DNA of 64,000 nucleotides from Melanocharis versteri (taxonomy: Eukaryota > Chordata > Aves > Passeriformes > Melanocharitidae), in NCBI GenBank assembly GCA_013397845.1, contig VZTG01009169.1, positions 62,001 through 126,000 of the forward strand, given 5' to 3'. The notes beneath the pieces are model-generated. The model saw only the letters and a program-made list of their open reading frames with translations. It did no database searches and had not been told where the DNA came from. Each line of letters starts with the position of its first letter. Positions within the stretch are counted from its first letter, which is position 1. Of the stretch, positions 46,480 to 56,800 are shown in pieces. Made by a program: the position numbers and the translations under genes.

Positions 46480-46982
46480 TCGGGGATCGGTAAGAGCACA
46501 GCCCCTCGCTGATGCTCTCCCATCACGGGCATCCACAGCGCCCGCTCCTCGCTGCTGCTGCTGCTGCTGCTGGAAAAGGGACAGACGCAGCTTACCGCCC
46601 GCCGCGACCCACTTTCGTCCCCAAGGTCCCCGCTGCAGCGCCGAGCGGTGCCATCCTGCCCTCGCCAGGCTGCGAACCGCGCCCCGCTCCCGCTCCCGGC
46701 CCCGNAGCAGCATCCCGAGCCCGGCCGAGCGGAACCAAACCGAGCCGAGGGGGCCGAACCGAGCCGAGCCCGCCGCTCCGCCCCGCCTCCCGCCCCGCCG
46801 CGGTGCGGGGAGGGGGGGGAACCAGGCGCGGCAGCTCAGCGCCGCAGCGCGTACGCGCATCGCCCGCCGTTATCCCGCGGTCGGCGGAGAACGAGCCCTC
46901 TCGGGTAATGAACCCCGCGCCGTTATCCCGCAGCTGGGTGCAGGTGGAGGTCGAGCCCTCCTGGGGAGGGAGCCGGCACCCC
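46480..46982. promoter_or_regulatory. CpG island near the PPM1J 5' end, with one-base gap at 46705
   Basis: A CpG-dense segment with a CTG/CTC trinucleotide run at about 46549-46570, GCCGA-type pentamers at about 46740-46770 and a G8 tract near 46812. On the minus strand an ATG at 46713 reads Met-Leu-(CT.) and then meets the single N at 46705. A good minus-strand donor context (cg|gtaagc) lies at 46596-46595. It is the likely PPM1J promoter/5' exon region, damaged by the gap. A TAFA3-directed role is possible but less likely. Confidence 0.5.
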
Positions 46983-48092
46983 GCCGGGAGCCCCGGGGAC
47001 ATCAGCCACTCCGGCGCAGAAAATGCTCTGGGAAAATCTTTTCCCGGCTGGAGGTGGGGCTGCGGGGAAACAGGCTCGCCCTATCCACGCGTTTTGCCGA
47101 CTGGTGAGTTTCCTAACTGGATCGTCCCAAGGCTCCAGCAGAGCCACATAGTCCGGGACAACATCCCCGTCCAGCGCCAGGCGCTTTGTCACCCCCCCGC
47201 GCTCGTCAGCCCACGCGCGGCCATGCCGGGCTATTAATAACCAGCAGCCTACGGAGAAGCAGGGACGTACCGTGAGAGGGCTGAAAGCTGAATCTCTCCT
47301 TCCCTTTCACACAGGATGCTGCGCTCCAGCGTGAGCAGGATGCGGATTTAGCTGATCCAGAACACATCCTCCCTGTCTGGGAGGGGAAGAGTCGCCAGCG
47401 TAAACACCATCGCTTGCACAGCCTCACCTCAGCACCTCCCTGCCTCTGGGCTCCTGTGACAGCAAAAAAACGGATGAAAAAACACTGCACTTGCCTACTG
47501 TAAAGGAAAATTGAGGCTGTTTCTTAAAATTTATGTGCCCCAGTGCCTCAGTTTCAGAGAGGAACCACTGATTCCTGTCAACACGGGGCTTTTGCGTTGT
47601 GAGTTTCAAGCAGAAGCAGCACTTCAGGCTTTAGCCATCTTCAGCCAGAGATCTTCAAACTGTATCAGATTATTAGGATCACAGAACAGAAGTCACTCAG
47701 TGGTACCTGTATTCTCACCTTCCAATCCCAAGATCTAAGGTCTTCAGTACACTTTAAAGCTCTCTCAGTATCCTTCAGGACCCGATCAAGTGAGCAACAT
47801 CCCTGCCCACGGTGGGGGGGTTGGAACTAGGTTATCTTTAAGGTCCTTTCCTGGGGGTTTGGAAATAGGTAATCTTTAAGGTCCCTTCCAAACCAACCCT
47901 TCCAGCCTGAGGCCAGCACCCCTCTAGTTCCTCTCCAGCATTCACAGGTCCTCTCCTCAGCTCCTGATGCCTTCCCCTCACAGCATCCCTGTCCAGCTGC
48001 TGGTCATGCATGGGGTGCTCTTAGACATTCTGAGTGCAATATCATCGTGTTATTAAGGCTGGAAAACACTGGATTCTCCAGCGAATGTGTCT
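46983..48092. repeat. Copy 1 of an identical 1,110-bp duplicated block
   Basis: Positions 46983-48092 match 48243-49352 at a constant offset of 1,260 bases; every line I compared was identical, including G and A homopolymers. The copy ends exactly at the N at 48093. It contains a CR1-like tail near 47790-47900 with an internal duplication ('atctttaaggtcc' twice). No gene was recognised in it. Confidence 0.93.
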
Positions 48093-48093
48093 N

Positions 48094-48241
48094 TCTGCGT
48101 ATCCCGTGCTCCAGGGCAGGCGGCGGCGGCCGTCGCGGGGGCTCTGCACCGCCCGCCCCGTGTGGTCATCGGCGCGGCGCAGCTCCTCGGGAGTCAGCTG
48201 CAGGAAGGCCGGCCGGCAGAACGCGGCCGGCGGCGGCGATC
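48094..48241 (-). CDS. PPM1J: PPM1J exon 1 fragment, isolated between two single-N gaps
   Basis: On the minus strand this 148-base piece encodes about 48 residues. They include RPAFLQLTPEELRRADDH, GRAVQSP and RRRLPWSTGYA, and end on a partial codon GA-. That is the expected PPM1J exon 1: the next exon (45453) starts with G-GTG-ATA, completing GAG-GTG-ATA (Glu-Val-Ile), and the residues agree well with the mammalian PPM1J segment before EVINAGKS. The N-terminal part with the start codon and the splice donor are both missing at the Ns at 48242 and 48093. The identical block on each side suggests this small contig was scaffolded imprecisely. Confidence 0.88.
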
Positions 48242-48242
48242 N

Positions 48243-49352
48243 GCCGGGAGCCCCGGGGACATCAGCCACTCCGGCGCAGAAAATGCTCTGGGAAAATCTT
48301 TTCCCGGCTGGAGGTGGGGCTGCGGGGAAACAGGCTCGCCCTATCCACGCGTTTTGCCGACTGGTGAGTTTCCTAACTGGATCGTCCCAAGGCTCCAGCA
48401 GAGCCACATAGTCCGGGACAACATCCCCGTCCAGCGCCAGGCGCTTTGTCACCCCCCCGCGCTCGTCAGCCCACGCGCGGCCATGCCGGGCTATTAATAA
48501 CCAGCAGCCTACGGAGAAGCAGGGACGTACCGTGAGAGGGCTGAAAGCTGAATCTCTCCTTCCCTTTCACACAGGATGCTGCGCTCCAGCGTGAGCAGGA
48601 TGCGGATTTAGCTGATCCAGAACACATCCTCCCTGTCTGGGAGGGGAAGAGTCGCCAGCGTAAACACCATCGCTTGCACAGCCTCACCTCAGCACCTCCC
48701 TGCCTCTGGGCTCCTGTGACAGCAAAAAAACGGATGAAAAAACACTGCACTTGCCTACTGTAAAGGAAAATTGAGGCTGTTTCTTAAAATTTATGTGCCC
48801 CAGTGCCTCAGTTTCAGAGAGGAACCACTGATTCCTGTCAACACGGGGCTTTTGCGTTGTGAGTTTCAAGCAGAAGCAGCACTTCAGGCTTTAGCCATCT
48901 TCAGCCAGAGATCTTCAAACTGTATCAGATTATTAGGATCACAGAACAGAAGTCACTCAGTGGTACCTGTATTCTCACCTTCCAATCCCAAGATCTAAGG
49001 TCTTCAGTACACTTTAAAGCTCTCTCAGTATCCTTCAGGACCCGATCAAGTGAGCAACATCCCTGCCCACGGTGGGGGGGTTGGAACTAGGTTATCTTTA
49101 AGGTCCTTTCCTGGGGGTTTGGAAATAGGTAATCTTTAAGGTCCCTTCCAAACCAACCCTTCCAGCCTGAGGCCAGCACCCCTCTAGTTCCTCTCCAGCA
49201 TTCACAGGTCCTCTCCTCAGCTCCTGATGCCTTCCCCTCACAGCATCCCTGTCCAGCTGCTGGTCATGCATGGGGTGCTCTTAGACATTCTGAGTGCAAT
49301 ATCATCGTGTTATTAAGGCTGGAAAACACTGGATTCTCCAGCGAATGTGTCT
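48243..49352. repeat. Copy 2 of the identical 1,110-bp duplicated block
   Basis: The second copy of 46983-48092, beginning right after the N at 48242. Unlike copy 1 it continues into unique sequence on the right (CCCCGCTGTGGG...), so this copy joins naturally to the downstream DNA while copy 1 stops at a gap. Confidence 0.93.
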
Positions 49353-52300
49353 CCCCGCTGTGGGACTGCCAATCTGCCCCATACTGCTGAGTCACCAGGA
49401 TGCTTTCCTTGGAAAGAAGGAATTGGCAGTTTCCAGACTGACTTCTGCGACCCTGCTCGATATTTTTTATTTCCGTTATGTTGAGCACGGCATGGAAAGA
49501 ATGGCCTGACAAATAAACACGTTCCTGCAGGAACAGCTCCCCGAAACAATGCGGTGCTAAAGACTATTTTCCAAGAAAGAGGGCTCCATTTTCCCCTATT
49601 CATCCTGCCAGCCAGATCCATGTGAAGTTTTCTCCTTATCTGCGAGGCTGATGTTCCCTTTCACAAGGTTGCCTGGCACTAGGCTTGGGGATGCAGATGT
49701 TGCAGACTGAGTCAGACTAAGAGTGCGGGGGAGGCCAACGCCAGTAAACGGCCAATTCGGATGCCAGCAGCTCTGCCCTTCGCTCTTCCCATCCCTCTGG
49801 GAGTCCTGCCTGGGATGCTCACACTTCCCCTGTATCCCCATCTCACCCAAAGTATCTCTCCCTGAGCATGGAGGAGCGGTGGGTGGGGGGTGTCAGGTAC
49901 TCACCTTCCATGGGCACAGCTTCAGGTGAAACCGTCCAGCATGCTGCCATGATAAACTGTGATTTAAAAATTAGTAACACAGGAATTAGTCTTAAATTAT
50001 GCTATTTTAGTTAATTTCTCATGCAGCTGGTTAAGCTGCTGAAAAAGCCTAAGTTTCATCCTTCATCTATGTTGCTGAGCCCCAGAGGAGGTAGGATGGA
50101 GCCAGGGATATTTCTTTGTGAAAGAATGACATGTTGGTGGCATTTAAGCCAGAACAGAAGTAAATTAAACATCTAGATCATAAAAGTACCAGAGGATGTT
50201 TTAAAACAGGCTCTTTGCAGCAGTGCATTAGTTGACTGTAGAGCCTGACTGTGTAATGAGTAATATATTAATTTGTAATTAGCACAATACAGTGAAGCTC
50301 AGCAAATAGCTTTGTGCACTCTGGATAATTCATCAACAGAAGAAGCCATTCTTAATGGTTTCCAAGGTTTGCATGCTCCCTGTAACTGGGAAGTTCAGCA
50401 TTTATTGTTATTTCTTTGAAGGGATAATTTGATTGCAACCACACATCTTTATTCCCTGTCTGTTCCTGCTGGAGTGCAGAGAAGCCTTTGGAGCATTGCT
50501 GCTCTAGGTATGTGTGTGACCTCTCTGCAGGTGAGTACATCAGTGTTTTGCAGAGCCGATGACCTGGATTTGCTGCAGATTCCCAGAGGGTTTTACCCTT
50601 TCCTCTCCCTCCTGCAAAGGGGAGGGGGGGAGGGGGCACATTAACCTCCTTGGGTCACTTGGCTTTTCCCCATCTGCTGCTTCAAAATCTTCCATACCAT
50701 TTTCATATCTCCCGAGGGATCTTCATTCTCAATTCTGCTCTCAAAGTCTTCAGGAGCCTCCTGGTCTCATTTAATATTACCTGACAGTAGAAATACAGAA
50801 GAAGAATAATAAATGTACGACAATAACACTCACTGGAATTGATGGAGCCTTTGAGGAACTTTTCAATTCGGAAGCTCAGACCGACATTCCAGAGAATGCA
50901 GGGAGCAGGACTTCTCCCTGCTTTTGCAGCAGTGCCCAGGTTTCCCAGAGATCCTCTCCCTGGACCACCATTTTGACAAGCTGGGAATCTGCACTGAAAT
51001 TCCCTGTTCTCAGCAAAACCTTCTGAAAAGGGAACAAAATCCTCAGAGGTGGGTACTCGGTGTTGGGACGGCCTGGACGCACTGGGGCCTCCTCAGAGGA
51101 AGGGGATAAATAAACTTGAACCTTGAATCTTAATTCAGTGATCCACTGAAAACAGGGTGTGATATATCTTCCCCATGAATAAAGTGTCAAGAGTTCTGCT
51201 TTTTACAGCTTTAATAAAATAATTTGTACCCTTCTGCCTATTAGCAGCTGCAGATAAGTTGATTGCACTGAGCATTTGAAGTCTTCTGACGTGCTCACCT
51301 GCCTTTGCATAGCCATCTGCCCCTAATCCTTCTTGTACCCCAAACCCCAATCCATGAGTTTTCTTCCTGAAAAAGAAAAAAAAGCTGGTTGCTCACCTGG
51401 AAGGTACAGAAGGGTTCCAGGCATGTGATGGATTTCTTACACAGGAGTAGGATTTATCACTAAGGATACATCAGGAAATGTTGCTAAGATTTTCTTGGGC
51501 AGTTCCTTTCCTTTCCAAACTTGGGTTGTTATGAATACTAGAATCTTGGGTCCCCCCATCCAGTAAAGTACTGGGCTCCTTGAGGTGTCACAGCCAGGGA
51601 AGAGAGCAAGGCTGAAGGCTGCTGCTGGACACTCAATAAGAAGTCAGGATGATGATGAGAAGGATTTACTGTGTTCACTTCCAGCAGAATTTAAATTAAA
51701 CCAGTTTTACTGAAGTCTTAATTCTTCCCCTACATTTAAATGCTGTGATCTGGAAAGCAACAAGTTTATATTTCTGTATCATTACATCAATAAAGAACTG
51801 GAGTTTTCTAGGCTTCCTTATTAAATAATCTGGCCTAATTTAATTGGAATTTGGCTGGTGTGAAAAACAGCTTTGATTTCATTTGCTCTTGATCATTCCA
51901 CTAAAACTTTGTCATCTGAAAGTAGTATGTTTGTATTTACTTATCACATCACTAGAGACCTGAATTGGCAGGCTCTCGATCAAATTACCTGATGAATATA
52001 AACAGCAGATTTAATTTAGTTTCATATTGATTTTTGTCATTATTATTAAAACCCCCTGATCTGAAGAATGAGATGCTTCTATTTCCTTAATATCTTATTA
52101 CTGGGGTTTGGGTTAATCTTGCAGAGCTTTTCCCTTTTCTTTTGAGCAACCAAGTCTAACTAATTGGAATTCAACATATGGCAATTTTGACTCTATAAAG
52201 GGGGAAAAGGAACTCAGTTTCCTAGGACAAAAGAGCAAAGTAACCTATTCTTGTAATAGGCTGGGGTACTCTCCCCTGGATCCCTGTGTGCATTTTAGGG

Positions 52301-53001
52301 GTTGTGGGTCCCCCAGGAGCTGGTGGGTCACCTCCGGGCACCATCTGTCTGGTGCCCTGAGAAGGCTGCCAGGGGTCCCAACATGGCACTTGGCTGGGGC
52401 TCTCCGCAGTGCCCTTTCCAGGGGCTGGCTTCCTGGGAAAGGACAGGGCATGCACAAAGGCTTTGGGGATCCCATGAAAAGCAAATGGCTGGTAAATTTG
52501 CGAACTGCCCACATGTGATTCGTCTGAACAGCTGCTGTTCATGTGTAACTCAGCTTGGTCTTGGAAATCGTTCCATGCTTCCAGCTGAGTGGTGGGGTGG
52601 AAGGTCCAGGAGTAAGCAGTGAGCTGTCTTCAGAAACCAAAGGCTTTCATCGATGTGCAAATAGGTTTGAGCAAAGCAAAGAAAACAAGTACATGTAACT
52701 TCAGCCGCTCATCTCAGCTGTGCTGAGGCCGCAGGTCCAATTCCTGGCAGCAATTGTGAAAATTCAACCTTTGCTCTTGCTGATTGTTGGTGTTTTAAAG
52801 TCTGTTGCTGCCTGTTGCGAGAGGAGCCATGCAAGTGTGTCCTGGGGGCACTGGGAGGGGTTTTCTGGACAAGCCTGGAGCTGCCTTGGGGAAAGAGCTG
52901 GCTCAGGCTGGTGTTGTGGTCCCAGGTGTTGGAATCCCCTGTGTCAGGGACAGTGTCCTGCAGAGCCCGATCCAGGCTGGTGACGCTATTTCAGTTCCAG
53001 G
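49353..53001. other. Noncoding spacer between PPM1J and TAFA3
   Basis: AT-rich stretches at about 49950-50420 and 51680-52200 alternate with moderately GC-rich sequence. I found no exon with family similarity, no tRNA-like fold and no clear transposon. Confidence 0.45.
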
Positions 53002-53322
53002 AAAGTTGAGTTTTGGTGGGTTGACACCAAAGATAGGCTCACGTTTTAAGGAGAAGAGGGCTGCAGGAGTGGGTCCATCTGTCTGTCTGTCCATCCCCAC
53101 ACCATTCAGCACCCCTCCGTGCTTGCCGGGCCATCACACCTTTTTTTTTGGCAGGGGAAATTAGTTTTTGGATAAATTAGCTCTGACCAGGCTCATGCTT
53201 TGAGGAGGAGAATGCCAAGGCCGGCTATCAGTCTGCCTGGCCGTCCGTCCATCCCCTCACCATTCCATATCCCTCGGAGTTCGCGGGGCCATAACCCCAC
53301 CTTTTTTTTTTTTTTCTTTGGG
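53002..53322 (+). repeat. Two diverged units of an approximately 155-bp tandem repeat beside a gap
   Basis: Units at about 53002-53158 and 53159-53322 share ordered words: 'aggctca.g.ttt.aggag', 'tctg.ctg.ccgtcc', 'ccatcccc.caccatt', 'gggccat.ac.cc.cc' and a poly-T tract of 9 to 14 bases. Offsets are 154-158 bp. The second unit runs into the nine-N gap at 53323-53331. Confidence 0.75.
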
Positions 53323-53331
53323 NNNNNNNNN
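53323..53331. other. Assembly gap of nine Ns
   Basis: A run of nine N between a poly-T tract and CpG-rich sequence. Confidence 1.
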
Positions 53332-53830
53332 ACGTGCGGAAAGTTTGCCTGGGGGGAACGAGACGGGAACCCCGGGACGACTCCTGCCGCGGTGCCGAGC
53401 GCCGGCCCGGTGCCGCTCCGAGGGGACGCTGAGCCCCGATGAGGGCCGGGGAGCCGGGGTCGGGGGGAGCCGCCGGGAGTGGCGTGCCAGCGAGCAGCGG
53501 CGGCACCGGGATGCCGCTCCAGGGCTCCGCCGCGGCGTCCGGCGCTCCCGGCTCCGCCCGGCCGCCGTACGTCGCTGCCCGGTCCCCGCGTGTCCCGGTC
53601 CTCTCTCGCCTTCCGGGGCTCCCCGGTGCTGGTGCGGGGCTCGGGAGGGTCTCTGCAGTGAGTTTCTCGGGGCCGGCTCTGCCCTGCGCCCCGTTACCGG
53701 CGACTCCGACAGCAGCGGCGCCCCTGGTCCCTGCCCGCCCCGTGGCCGGGGCTGTGCCGTGCACGGGGATTCGGACCCGGTGGGGCCCTGTCCGGCCACC
53801 GGCTCCAGGGTTGGGCTCGTCACGGGTGCT
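53332..53830. promoter_or_regulatory. CpG island, possible TAFA3 promoter and noncoding first exon
   Basis: About 500 bp of CpG-dense sequence beginning at the nine-N gap. A donor-like CTGCA|GTGAGT occurs with GT at 53658. TAFA-family genes start with a noncoding exon spliced to the exon that holds the ATG, and the TAFA3 coding exon at 59257 has an acceptor one base before its ATG. The island is therefore a plausible plus-strand promoter. Frames through it on both strands match nothing known to me. Confidence 0.4.
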
Positions 53831-56800
53831 ATTTTGCCAGCACTGCGAAGCTACTCGCCTTTCTGGGAGGCAAAGCACTGCTGGAGAGATCCCAGATTCC
53901 GCAGCCAAGGATGCTCCTTTACCCTGGAAGGGGCCATAGATCCCAACTGCAGCTGCGTTCAGCGCAAGCTGTCCCTGCCGCCAAAGCCTTGAGCAGGACA
54001 GGATGGGGTGGGGGCTTTCCTCTTCCTCTGCTTCCTCCCTCTCTGCTGTAGCTCCTCCAGCCAGGATGGGTTTGCCTCTGGCCAACACCAGGCTGGAGTA
54101 GGGCAGTGGCACTGAGACCCAGCTTCCTCATGGGGTGGCTCGAGGGACACAGGATGGGCACAGGTCAGATGGCCCCATCACCATGAGTAGAGGCTCAGTG
54201 GCCCAGAGGACAGTGTGAGCTGTACTAGTCCCATTCTGGAGTCATGAGTTTGTCCATGCCGTGGTGCCAAGGCAGGGAAGCAGGAGTCTCCTCCTCCTGC
54301 TCATCAGCCATCCCTTTTGCTGCAGGGAGAGGCTTGGGGGGCTGTTCAGTGTGTGGGTGCCCTTTACCTGGAAGAGCTCATCTGTGCTGGGACACCCACA
54401 CCCCAGCAAAGGGCCTGCACAGGTGAGATGTTGTATCCCTTGGGGAAACAATCCTGGCACTGGATGGGGCTGAGGTTTAGACTGTTAGCAGAGCTGACCT
54501 TCAAAATGCCAATGGCAGTGGGGTGGTGGGATCCACCGAGTGAGTGAGCAGGAGGAGGCCCATGCTTGGGTGGAATTAAAAACTCTCCCACTCCTCTTGG
54601 CTGGGAAGGAAATGCTGCAGATGCTGGAGGAATGAGCAAGAAGCTGGAAATAAATCAGCGTAGAGAAGAGGATGAAGGAGCACGCTTGGGGGAAGGAGTC
54701 CTTTGCATTTCTCTGTGCTCCCAGGCCACCTCTTTGTCTGGTCAGAGGGCACATGCTTCATGCTGCCCTCATGAGCACATCTGTGAGGCTGGACCACTGC
54801 GACTGCCTCAATTAAGAGCTAAAATGAAGTGTGCAAAAGGACTTGGCTCAACCTGGAGCTCTGGGGCTGGGCCAGGCTCTGCTGTGGTGGGGTTTCGCTT
54901 TGGGATGGAGCAATGCAGCCTTGGAGGCAGCCTGAGAGGGTGTGGGAGATTCTGTGTGAAGATCCCATCAGTGCGGCACCGAGGGCCCATCCAACTCTGC
55001 TGCCATGGGAGCTCCAACTTCCCAACTTTGCCTCTAGTGGAGCATCCTCAGTGCTGCAGAGAGAGCAAGAATTGAGCCAGGCTACTGGTCTGCCACTGAT
55101 GAACCCGGGATTCCTCCCTGCTCTGTGGCCAGGGTATGGGGCTGCCCAGCACTGCCAACCCCCAGGTTGTGCTGTGTTGGGCCAAAGAACCAAGCAAAGG
55201 TGCCCAAGTTCCAAGAAATGCTGAAACAGCAGGAGTATGGAAATAGCTCTCAGAAAACTGGCAGGATTGTAAGACCAGCAGTGCACAGAGGTTGACAGTG
55301 TTGGGGCTGCAGCAGGGAGGGTTCGTGTCACCCAGCACAGAAACCAGACAATGTGCCAGCCTCCCCCACCACTCTCTTTCATCTTTGTGGGTGGAATTCT
55401 GCTAATTATCCAGCTTACATAGACCTTTGCAAACAATGCTTCAGACTGACAGGACTTGGAGCGTAATTTGGCATGACAGAGTCCCTCATTAGCGCTGTGG
55501 GGCACTGGGCTGTGCTCCAGCGAACTGCGGACAGAGCAGTCCTGGCTGGAGTGTCACAGTTCCACACGTGGCTTCAATGGAGGAGGAGGAAAAGGTCCAT
55601 AGCTCCTGTGACAGACAGAGTGGTTGTTGTCTGGGAGGGGAGCAGGGTTCCTATAGTGCGTCTGTGCTGGAGAACCTCAGTGAAGCTCCCATGTGGATGA
55701 TGGCCCATGCCCACATGTGCCTACAAGGAGGGACGTAGGCCCACACAGAGGAACCATCTTGACACACTGGTTGCAACTGAGATTGGTAGTCTGAGAGATT
55801 GGGGAACTTGGCAGTTCCTTCAGGTCCCAGCTTAGACCCAAAAAGCGAAAGCAGCTAAAAAATGTTAATGAAAAAATTCACAAAATTCCAAACAGCACAT
55901 AAAAGAGTGGAGAATACCAAGATTTTCAATCAAAATTAAGTTTTGACATGCCAGAACACCACTCTTCATTTCACGCTGACATTCCAGGCTGAAAAATCTC
56001 AAGTCAGACCAAACATTTGTAGTTGTAATCTCATGACACTGGAGGTTGATAACTGTCAAAACAGCAATTTCTGCGGAGCTGTGTTTTCTAATGGGAGTTT
56101 GGGCATGGGTGGGAGCTCTGAGTGCCTCTGCCAGCATAGAGCACTGGGATGCACCTTGTTCTCATGCTCCCCTGAGCCACATGTGCTCTCCTGGCCACCA
56201 GCACGGCTCCTTCTGCTCAGCTTGGTGGTTTCCCTTCAGAGTGTGGCATGGACAGTGTGGGCTGCATTATTGATAACACTGTGATTTATTTATGCTTCCT
56301 TGGCTATAGCAAACAGCTCAGCCTTTCTGAGCTAAATATACTTGGCACTGGGAGCGTGTTGCTGTCCTCAGTGTGATGGAGCGGCCAGTGGAGTGCTTGG
56401 TTTTTGGTCCAGCTGAGAGGTTTAGAGATGTCTCCTGGAAACCCCACATGGCCTGGAGAGTCCCATGGGCAGGAGCTGGGGATGGGCTCCTCCAGAGGGG
56501 CTCTGGTGTGTGCTGTGGAGCTCGGGCCTGGTGCCTGAGAGTTGAGCTGTGCTCCCTGCATGAAGCAGGACCCGGAGCTGGAGCAGCAGCCAGGAAACCA
56601 GGGTCTCCTGATGGGGACCTGGCTGCTGTGCTGGAAGGCGCGTGGGAGGTTCGTTGGCGTTGGGGACCCACTGTCACAAGAATTGCAATAGCATTGTGTC
56701 TGCTGTCCTCACAGCTAGGCTGCTAGATGTGCCCCGTCATGGGGCAAGACAGCTGTGTGCTTGTCCAGCTGGGACACAGCTCCTGCGTGGTGCAGCGTGG

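Noticed and set aside
48042..48452. A minus-strand frame joining the duplicated block to PPM1J exon 1 as one N-terminus
   Set aside because: The join goes through an N, and the same upstream text occurs in copy 1 (47192-46923) without exon 1, so it is not PPM1J coding sequence. Only 48241-48094 fits the family.
46983..49352. A genuine recent segmental duplication or mobile element
   Set aside because: No terminal repeats, no target-site duplication, apparent identity, and N characters exactly at the internal borders make an assembly artefact more likely. It is reported as a finding to test.
53228..54112. A 294-codon minus-strand frame over the CpG island
   Set aside because: It crosses the nine-N gap and poly-T tract. 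High GC removes stop codons by chance, and no family similarity was seen.
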